Shown here: positions 57,683 through 64,000 of the stretch, piece after piece
How the letters are laid out: each line of letters begins with the position of its first letter
Position numbering within the stretch: the stretch's first letter is position 1
Assembly (NCBI GenBank): GCA_022828595.1
Contig: JAKGHH010000001.1
Span: forward strand, 75,636,401 to 75,700,400
Origin: Nelumbo lutea
Lineage: Eukaryota; Streptophyta; Magnoliopsida; Proteales; Nelumbonaceae
Length of the DNA stretch: 64,000 nt
Direction of reading: 5' to 3'
Translations under genes and position numbers: made by a program
Notes under the pieces: generated by a model
The model's database searches: none
What the model saw: only the letters and a program-made list of their open reading frames with translations
What the model was told of the DNA's origin: nothing

Positions 57683-58263
57683 TATTAAGGAGGGGCCGAG
57701 TGGGAATAGAAAGGGCAAGGGGGTCAGTTTTTATTTTCTATTTTGGGTGCAATTCCATCTTAGAAAAAAAAACCAAAAAAGAAAAAAAAAAACATGAAAA
57801 CTAGAGGCAGGCAATGATTCAAGTCATGTACATTTTGCCACCTTTTAAGTATGGATTCAACTATGATACTGGAAAAACTTATGACCAATAAACCAGTGTC
57901 ATACAAATGGTACCCAATCAAGTGGCATTTATCAAACTTTATGGGGTTTTTGATCGGTAAGTCTTTCTAGTATCTTGTCTTTTTGGAAGCATAATTTTTT
58001 AGCCATTTTATAGTCCATCCCCCTCAAAATTGTTTTATTAATTCCCTAAATGTATTTATCTCCATCCCTATAAACATCATCCCCATGGGAATCGCATTTG
58101 GAATTTTGAGGGGGAACTGAACTCAAAATACCCCTAAATTTTTCCCAAAGTATCGAATCACAAATTCATTCTTCATTGAATACGTAGCCTATTATACACA
58201 GCCTTGTACACAGCAAATCCCGATTCCTTCATATGACTTGACACTGGTGTATTCGTTGTGGTT
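57683..58263. other. Intergenic spacer
   Basis: No gene recognised. AT-rich with an A tract at about 57762-57792. Confidence 0.5.
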
Positions 58264-58272
58264 GGATAGGAA

Positions 58273-58393
58273 TAGACCTGTTCATGGGCCGGGCTCAAGC
58301 CTAACTTTTGCCAAAAATTGAATGAGCCTGGCCCAAAACCCAGACCTGATATAGTGTAAAATCAGGCCCGAAGCCCGGCCTGTGAACAGGTCT
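58273..58393. mobile_element. Short inverted-repeat element (121 bp) with 9-bp duplication
   Basis: Terminal inverted repeats AGACCTGTTCATGGGCCGGG and (reverse complement of the right end) AGACCTGTTCACAGGCCGGG. Flanked by exact duplications GGATAGGAA (58264-58272 and 58394-58402). A 9-bp duplication is usual for Mutator-like elements; the family assignment is inferred. Confidence 0.75.
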
Positions 58394-59287
58394 GGATAGG
58401 AAGCCCATGACCCATTACATACAGCCTGGAAGTAGCAGAATCTGGTGCGCTCTATGCACGTCTCTAAATGGACTGACGGGTCGACCCAGTTCCAAGTTCC
58501 AACCCGACTCAATCCTCTTTCAGGCCTTCTACTTTTCCCCGGCCAGCCATGAGCCAACCAACCAGTGGGGTCACAAAGAAAGGCATCTTTGACAGTCCAA
58601 ATAAAAATTTAGACCGTCCATTTATTAAGCAAGTAGGAGAGAATAAAATGAGGAGCCACATAGAGGTGGGCCCCTCGTTAGCACCAAAATAACAAGTCAA
58701 CCCCCATTTTCTGACGTGGATCCAGTCCACTCATCAAACATGCACCATTTTTTTTTATAACCTGCCTTTTCATTATTCCAATAATGAATGATTGGTAATT
58801 AATTTAAACTTTTCTAAACAAAGTCTAGCTACAATAATTCCATCGTTCACCCATATTTAATCACTTCACTTCCAACTCCCAACTCCCAACTCCCAAGCGT
58901 GGCTTTGGTGATTCGCCTAGGCTAGAATGGTCAAAGTTTCATGGAGTTATACGGTACCGAACGACTCTCCTGATCATCCTATTTGATTAATGTGGGTGGG
59001 GCTCAACCCCAAAACTTAACCGTCAATCTACACAACCGGATCGAGACCATACCAATCCGGGTCGGGTATGTCCGAGGATCGCGTACCGGGTGATATCGAT
59101 ACACGCAACGCAAATAATAATAAATTAAATAAATAATAAAAAATCTAGAGGGAGAAAAGCACAGTCAAACAAGACGGGAGGGAGAGGCGTCTAATGCGGG
59201 GACACCCTGAAGTTTTCGGGCGGCTTCCGGGGGGTGTAAAAGAGGTGGCCCCCATTTAGATTACAACAGCAGCAAACACGGTCACGC

Positions 59288-59293
59288 CACGTG
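59288..59293. promoter_or_regulatory. G-box CACGTG
   Basis: CCACGTGTTA context about 590 bp upstream of the aconitase start codon. CACGTG is a known bZIP/bHLH binding motif in plant promoters; use here is not shown. Confidence 0.5.
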
Positions 59294-59821
59294 TTATTGA
59301 TTGATCAGAATAGGACCTGGTGGAGGTGGACAGAATGGAAGCAACTTCCTAGGCAACAGTGAAGGAAACAAAAAGCAAAACATTGAATGGAGAATCGCCA
59401 GTTGCCATTTCGCTTCGGCAACTTTCCTTTTAGAAAACGCCTCAACCCCTCCATGAGTTTTCTAGAAGCGGCTCTCAAGTCTCAACCCTGTCTGTGTCAG
59501 TGTTCTCCACACGCGCTCGCGTTTCTCTCTCTCCATTTTAGACTGATTAATTAGAAATAATTAAAACGGAAAGAGAATAAAAGGAAATAATACAGCGGAA
59601 TTTAATAATATAATATTAAAAGGACGTAGCGGAGCAGAACACAAGTTCTTGACCGCCGTGAGTCGATCGTCATTTGCAGATTGAAGCGCTCGAGCATTGT
59701 GTCTGTTCGAGGCTTCGAGCTTTTGTTTTGGTTCCAACTTCCAAATTTGAGGGAGGCTTTATTGTCTTCTTGACTTTTTCTCTCTGCCGCGGCGGACGCC
59801 TCTCGGCTCTCGCAACCCTAT

Positions 59822-59852
59822 CTTCTTCTTTTCTTCTTCTTCTTCTTCTTCC
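59822..59852. repeat. (TTC)n tract in the aconitase 5' leader
   Basis: About nine TTC triplets with one interruption, ending about 30 bp before the start codon. Pyrimidine-rich leaders are common in plant housekeeping genes. Confidence 0.8.
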
Positions 59853-59857
59853 CTTTC

Positions 59858-59917
59858 ATGCACTATCCTCATTTATGCAATGGCTTCTTCGTCAGCTGCG
59901 CTGCTCAGAGCTTCTAG
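59858..59917 (+). CDS. Upstream ORF overlapping the aconitase start
   Basis: ATG at 59858, 19 codons, TAG at 59915-59917, out of frame with and overlapping the aconitase start at 59880. A second out-of-frame ATG lies at 59875. If the mRNA starts upstream of 59858 these could reduce initiation at the main start. There is no evidence of translation. Confidence 0.3.
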   Translation: MHYPHLCNGFFVSCAAQSF

Positions 59918-60162
59918 GGCTCGCTTGTCTTCCTCCTTATCCTCTTTGTCTTCTTTGTCTAGAACATCCCTCGCTTCACCTCCTCACTCTCCTCTCATCA
60001 ACTATCGATCACTGAGTTTCTCCTCTGCTTTTCGATCCCTGCGGTCCTCGCCTCCTAGGTGGAGCCACGGTTATGATTGGAGGTCGCCTCTTAGTCTTAG
60101 GGCTCAGATCAGGACTGCTGCTCCTGTGATCGAACGTTTCCAGCGCAAGATTGCTACGATGG
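59880..60162 (+). CDS. ACO: Aconitase exon 1
   Basis: Residues 1-94 plus one base of codon 95: presequence, ending RKIATM. The last codon before the donor is an ATG (Met94) in a G-flanked context. Donor GTATGA at 60163. Confidence 0.9.
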
Positions 60163-63100
60163 GTATGAACTCGCCATTTTTGCACCAGAGTATTTTCACT
60201 TTTTTTTTTTTTGCATTTTGATTCTGGAAAAAAAAAGGACTTGTCTCTTGAATTAGCCCATCTTTCGTGGATTGTTTCTATAGTAAGATGCAAATCATTT
60301 TTAATGATTGATTAGTCCAAGTGCTCTTGTTTATCATTGATGAATTCGCCTTGATCGCTTCGGTATTCATCGTCTCTGTATACTAAAGACGTTGAGTGGT
60401 ATTTGTGTCCGAATTGCTAAAGTGGGCGTTTTAATTGATCGATCATGTTTGGTTAATGTGTTTTGATTGGAGGAAATTTGTACTCTTGCACCAAACAGTG
60501 GTTTTGAATTAAGTAGTCTTCCCTTTTTCATGTCCTAACTACGAGATTCAAGTTTTTTGCGAGTAGAACTTTTTTTATTGCGAATTTAACATCTTTTTCG
60601 GTAGGAAGTTCTCGATTCCTGTATTGAGTATTTCTACTGGGAGTCTTGCAATTAGATAAATTCCATTGTGGTTCATTACTCATTTCTTAATTTATGGGTG
60701 CCGGAGGTATTAGCTTTAAGTTCTGATTGTGTGTTTTTCTGGTTCAGCTTCTGAGAATGCCTTCAAAGGTATATTGACCAGTCTTCCCAAGCCTGGGGGT
60801 GGCGAGTTTGGAAAGTTTTACAGTTTGCCCGCTCTAAATGATCCAAGAATCGGTAGGTATTGTCTGATTTTTGGTTCATAGAACTGCATGTGCACTAACT
60901 GACCATCTTCTACATGTATTGGGTAGAATTCTTAGTATGTTTAAATTTTCTTTAATTTGTTAATTTGGGAGCTGAAGTTGTGGCATTATTTTGGAGATCC
61001 ATATTTCTTTTTCTCTGAATGAAGAATGCTCCTGTTACCCCCTCCCCTTTTAGGCATTAAAGCATGCCTTCCATGTCTTGTAGTTATTGCAGTTATAAAA
61101 TGTAATCAGATAGTCGTTTTTCTGCAATCAGATTCTTGAATACTATTATTACTCAACATTCTCACAATTTGGCACTAAATAAATTTGTGTTTTCCTTTGT
61201 ATGGCAGATAAGTTGCCATACTCTATCAGGATTCTTCTTGAGTCAGCCATTCGTAATTGTGATAACTTCCAAGTAACCAAGGAAGATGTTGAGAAAATTA
61301 TTGATTGGGAGAACACTTCCCCGAAGCAAGTTGAGATCCCCTTCAAGCCTGCTCGTGTTCTTTTGCAGGTGGGATAATTAAAAAGCTAATATTGCAGTTA
61401 CTTTTAACTATGACATTTCTTCTAATTTCTGCAACTCTGTTTTGTTGGTCAGGATTTCACTGGTGTACCAGCTGTGGTTGACCTGGCTAGCATGAGGGAT
61501 TCCATGAACAAACTTGGCGGTGATTCCAACAAGATCAACCCTTTGGTGCGTTTTGTTTTCCATAACATGTTCATAGCCTTAAATAAATATGAATATAGTT
61601 CTTCTAGCAAAGGACATCCAACATGCTTCTTATCAAGAAGGCTGAAAGAAAATGAAAAACTGTGAAGTTATTCATAAGGTTTCATATTTCTCCATCTGTA
61701 TGTGTGTTGGATAAAAGAACATGCTTTTGTACAAATCATTGCTTTCTTTTTCCTACTTGGTAAAATCAATTACTCTTTTTTTTATTTGCATGTGATGCAC
61801 ATAACTTGTTTCTGATAGAACTGAGAGTTCTTTTTATTTTCCTGGGGCAACCTTTTTTTTCTTTTTGTTTCTCTTTCCCCAATGCGTGTGCCTCTTTATA
61901 CCTGGGCTAATTGATTTTATTTAAGTACTACACTGTATTTATGAATTTCTTTTATATTTTCTTGGAGCTTTAATTGTATTTTCCCTATTATTTTTTCCTC
62001 TTTTCCCCTCTTGCTCGGTCTTCTAAAACCATATCTTGCATCCAGGTTCCAGTGGATCTCGTTATTGATCATTCAGTCCAGGTCGATGTTGCTAGATCAG
62101 AAAATGCAGTGCAGGCAAATATGGATTTAGAATTCCAAAGAAACAAGGAAAGGTTTGCTTTTCTTAAGTGGGGATCTTCTGCATTTCACAACATGCTTGT
62201 TGTTCCACCAGGTTCTGGCATAGTGCACCAGGTAAGGGGATTTTACATCATATGTACGTAGTGTTTTTACATGCAATAGGTTCCACTTTTAGGTTCCTCG
62301 TGGGGCTTTCTATTTATGTATCTAAAATGTCATCATATCGAAATTCAGGATCATGCTGGATTTCTTTCTAAATGTTATTTTTTTCTGCCTTATTCTTTAG
62401 AGTAAATCACTCTGACAAAATCTCAGGTTAATCTGGAATACCTTGGGCGTGTTGTATTCAACACTGATGGCGTACTTTACCCTGATAGTGTGGTTGGAAC
62501 TGATTCCCATACAACTATGATTGATGGGTTAGGAGTTGCTGGCTGGGGAGTGGGAGGAATTGAAGCAGAGGCAGCTATGCTTGGCCAGGTAAAGTATGTT
62601 GTGGAATTATTATTATTTGTTCTTTTGATGAGATTCTGATAAAGGTAACAACTTTACTCAGAACAGCAACTAAGGTTGCATTTGATAACACTTTTCAGAC
62701 ATTTAATGTCTGGAAAACTTGCGTTCAGAGGTATGGGTGTTCAGTGTAATTCTGGATCTTCTCATTGGACTGGAAGTATGTTCATTTATTTATGGACTTT
62801 GACAGAGGACCAGTTCATAAAGCATTCATATGTTATATCATGTGACCAATATCTGCAGTTAACATGGACATATTTAATGGAAGTTCCATTCTTTGTATCT
62901 TTATATCCAGTAGATTCTCTGTTCTTTTTTTTTACTAGTATAGATTCTCTGTTCTTTCCAGGCTGGAGTATACTGAAATTGTATTTTGTAGTTCTTCTTG
63001 TTTAATGCCATAAGCTTACGTGAATGCCTAGAAAATATGAATATATAATCATTGAATGTCTCATGTTTATAAGGCTATTGTGTGTGGCTTTGTTTTACTA

Positions 63101-64000
63101 ATCTTTTTTCTTCTGGTAAAAACTTTGTTTTAATAATCTTACTGTGCTTGTTTGAGCAATCTTGCTCCACTTATTTCACCATACCTGTTTGTGCATTGTT
63201 GCTATCAAATTGATGTTTATGAAACAGAAGCGTGTTCACAATTTGACTTAATGAAACCAGTTATATTTTCTCAGAAAAAGTTTCACAATGTATGTAAATG
63301 AACTTGCATCTGAAACTTTAGTTATTCAATATTGGCAGCCCATGAGCATGGTGTTACCTGGTGTTGTTGGGTTCAAGCTTTCTGGGAAATTGCACAATGG
63401 TGTCACAGCTACCGACTTGGTGTTGACTGTGACACAAATGTTGAGGAAGCATGGTGTTGTTGGAAAGTTCGTGGAGTTCTATGGTAATTTTAATATTATT
63501 TGAAAATAAATGGAATTAAAGATTAAAGTAGACTCATTTGAGCTACCATTTATATCATTTCATTTGCATCAAATGGTCTAAAATTATTGTGTTTACTCTA
63601 GGTGAGGGTATGGGTGAATTATCATTGGCTGACAGGGCCACCATTGCCAACATGTCTCCTGAGTATGGAGCAACCATGGGCTTCTTTCCTGTAGATCATG
63701 TGACTTTGCAATACCTTAAGTTGACTGGAAGAAGTGATGAAACAGTGAGTATTTGAAACTCCCCCATCCACACATTAATACATACATAAAGTGAAAAGAG
63801 GAGTGGAATTATAAATTGAAGTTCTTACAGCAGTGAGCCTTGCTTCTTTTATGCATTAGGTGGCAATGATAGAAGCCTATCTACGTGCAAACAAAATGTT
63901 TGTTGACTACAATGAGGTAGAACTCTTTATCTTACTTCTGAATACTCAATTATTACTTTTAAGTATGAGATGTAACAGAGTTTCTTTCTTGATCCAGCCT
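59880..64000 (+). CDS. ACO: Aconitate hydratase, mitochondrial (5' part, 10 exons seen)
   Basis: First 446 codons of a protein usually about 990 residues long. Exons: 59880-60162, 60748-60852, 61208-61368, 61453-61545, 62046-62231, 62427-62588, 63339-63483, 63602-63744, 63860-63916, 63998-beyond the window. All introns are GT-AG with phase kept. Residues 1-93 form a Ser/Arg/Leu-rich presequence without acidic residues at its start, as for mitochondrial import. The aconitase fold starts at about 95 ([22 protein letters not shown]). Conserved segments follow: [105 protein letters not shown]. It interconverts citrate and isocitrate in the TCA cycle. The three [4Fe-4S] cysteines lie in the missing part, so the cluster cannot be checked. 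The start has G at +4 and a purine at -3. Confidence 0.93.
60163..60747 (+). other. Aconitase intron 1
   Basis: 585 bp, GT-AG, T-rich, nothing else recognised. A leader-proximal first intron of this kind is common in plant housekeeping genes. Confidence 0.7.
60748..60852 (+). CDS. ACO: Aconitase exon 2
   Basis: Residues 95-129 plus one base of Asp130: [18 protein letters not shown] and [14 protein letters not shown]. Acceptor GGTTCAG, donor GTAGGT. Confidence 0.92.
60853..61207 (+). other. Aconitase intron 2
   Basis: 355 bp, GT-AG, nothing else recognised. Confidence 0.7.
61208..61368 (+). CDS. ACO: Aconitase exon 3
   Basis: Residues 130-183: [17 protein letters not shown] through FKPARVLLQ. 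Acceptor ATGGCAG, donor GTGGGA; ends in phase 0. Confidence 0.92.
61453..61545 (+). CDS. ACO: Aconitase exon 4
   Basis: Residues 184-214: [17 protein letters not shown] to SNKINPL. Acceptor TTGGTCAG, donor GTGCGT. Confidence 0.92.
61546..62045 (+). other. Aconitase intron 4
   Basis: 500 bp, GT-AG, T-rich, nothing else recognised. Confidence 0.7.
62046..62231 (+). CDS. ACO: Aconitase exon 5
   Basis: Residues 215-276: [16 protein letters not shown] to [10 protein letters not shown]. Acceptor GCATCCAG, donor GTAAGG. Confidence 0.92.
62427..62588 (+). CDS. ACO: Aconitase exon 6
   Basis: Residues 277-330: [30 protein letters not shown] and EAEAAMLGQ. The SHTT segment is an active-site region. 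Acceptor ATCTCAG, donor GTAAAG. Confidence 0.93.
62589..63338 (+). other. Aconitase intron 6
   Basis: 750 bp, GT-AG. Contains a duplicated ATAGATTCTCTGTTCTTT motif (about 62912-62960). No transposon ends recognised. Confidence 0.65.
63339..63483 (+). CDS. ACO: Aconitase exon 7
   Basis: Residues 331-378 plus one base of Gly379: [16 protein letters not shown] to GKFVEFY. Acceptor ATTGGCAG, donor GTAATT. Confidence 0.92.
63602..63744 (+). CDS. ACO: Aconitase exon 8
   Basis: Residues 379-426: [33 protein letters not shown] and GRSDET. Acceptor TACTCTAG, donor GTGAGT. Confidence 0.93.
63860..63916 (+). CDS. ACO: Aconitase exon 9
   Basis: Residues 427-445: [19 protein letters not shown]. Acceptor GCATTAG, donor GTAGAA. 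Confidence 0.92.
63998..64000 (+). CDS. ACO: Aconitase exon 10, first codon only
   Basis: CCT (Pro446) after acceptor GATCCAG. The window ends here; YNEP is the usual junction in plant aconitases. Confidence 0.75.

Larger units (their letters stand above)
58403..59857 (+). promoter_or_regulatory. Upstream region of the aconitase gene
   Basis: About 1.4 kb with no other gene. It includes a G-box (59288-59293), A/T-rich stretches (59108-59150, 59540-59630) and, just before the start, a (TTC)n tract. No TATA box can be assigned with confidence. The 5' UTR start is unknown. Confidence 0.5.

Noticed and set aside
57591..57797. 68-codon plus-strand open frame starting in a small hAT-type element
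   Set aside because: It crosses the element end and target duplication and consists of low-complexity basic sequence.
59674..60015. 113-codon plus-strand open frame overlapping the aconitase presequence
   Set aside because: It is out of frame with the aconitase exon, shows no domain, and the overlapping frame is explained by the pyrimidine-rich leader and Ser/Leu-rich presequence.

Overview
The window is nuclear DNA of a flowering plant. It holds two intron-split host genes whose proteins are typical of plants: a complex I assembly factor of the NDUFAF2/B17.2L family and a mitochondrial aconitase. They sit in a dense bed of plant-type transposons: Ty3/gypsy elements (one Tat-type with two RNase H domains and an antisense ORF), L1-like LINEs with a C-terminal RNase H, a BED/DUF659 hAT element, and small non-autonomous hAT-type elements. 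Sequence alone does not fix the species; the very long, TE-filled introns would suit a basal eudicot, magnoliid or woody eudicot (inference).

Layout. 1-471: AT-rich flank. 474-5316: degenerate minus-strand Ty3/gypsy element whose 3' LTR runs into a second, truncated copy of its own leader and gag start. 5317-14262: minus-strand Tat-lineage Ty3/gypsy element with a 5' LTR, gag, PR, RT, RNase H, second RNase H and IN, plus an additional plus-strand ORF with two small introns; no 3' LTR was found. 15078-53639: NDUFAF2-like gene on the plus strand, nine exons, 188 codons spread over 38.6 kb. Introns 3 (17.9 kb) and 4 (16.7 kb) hold almost all of the DNA between 16 and 51 kb.

Intron 3 contains an 11.9 kb hAT element (18093-29988) with near-perfect 8-bp target duplications, itself invaded by a 5.3 kb L1 (about 21039-26364) and a 1.93 kb solo LTR (27934-29865), followed by L1 pieces in opposing orientations (29997-33836). 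Intron 4 contains a nearly full-length L1 (about 35.4-42.48 kb), a second solo LTR of the same family (43830-45786), several minisatellites and a small hAT-type element.

The spacer between the two genes (53.6-59.9 kb) carries four more small hAT-type elements with 8-bp target duplications, one short element with a 9-bp duplication, and a relict L1 zinc-binding fragment. 59880 to the window end: first 446 codons of a mitochondrial aconitase gene (ten exons, the last cut by the window edge).

The two host genes are both mitochondrial (complex I assembly; TCA cycle), in the same orientation, and appear intact. Every transposon coding region has stops, frameshifts or lost catalytic residues. All target duplications and splice sites were read by eye, and family names rest on motif recognition without database searches.
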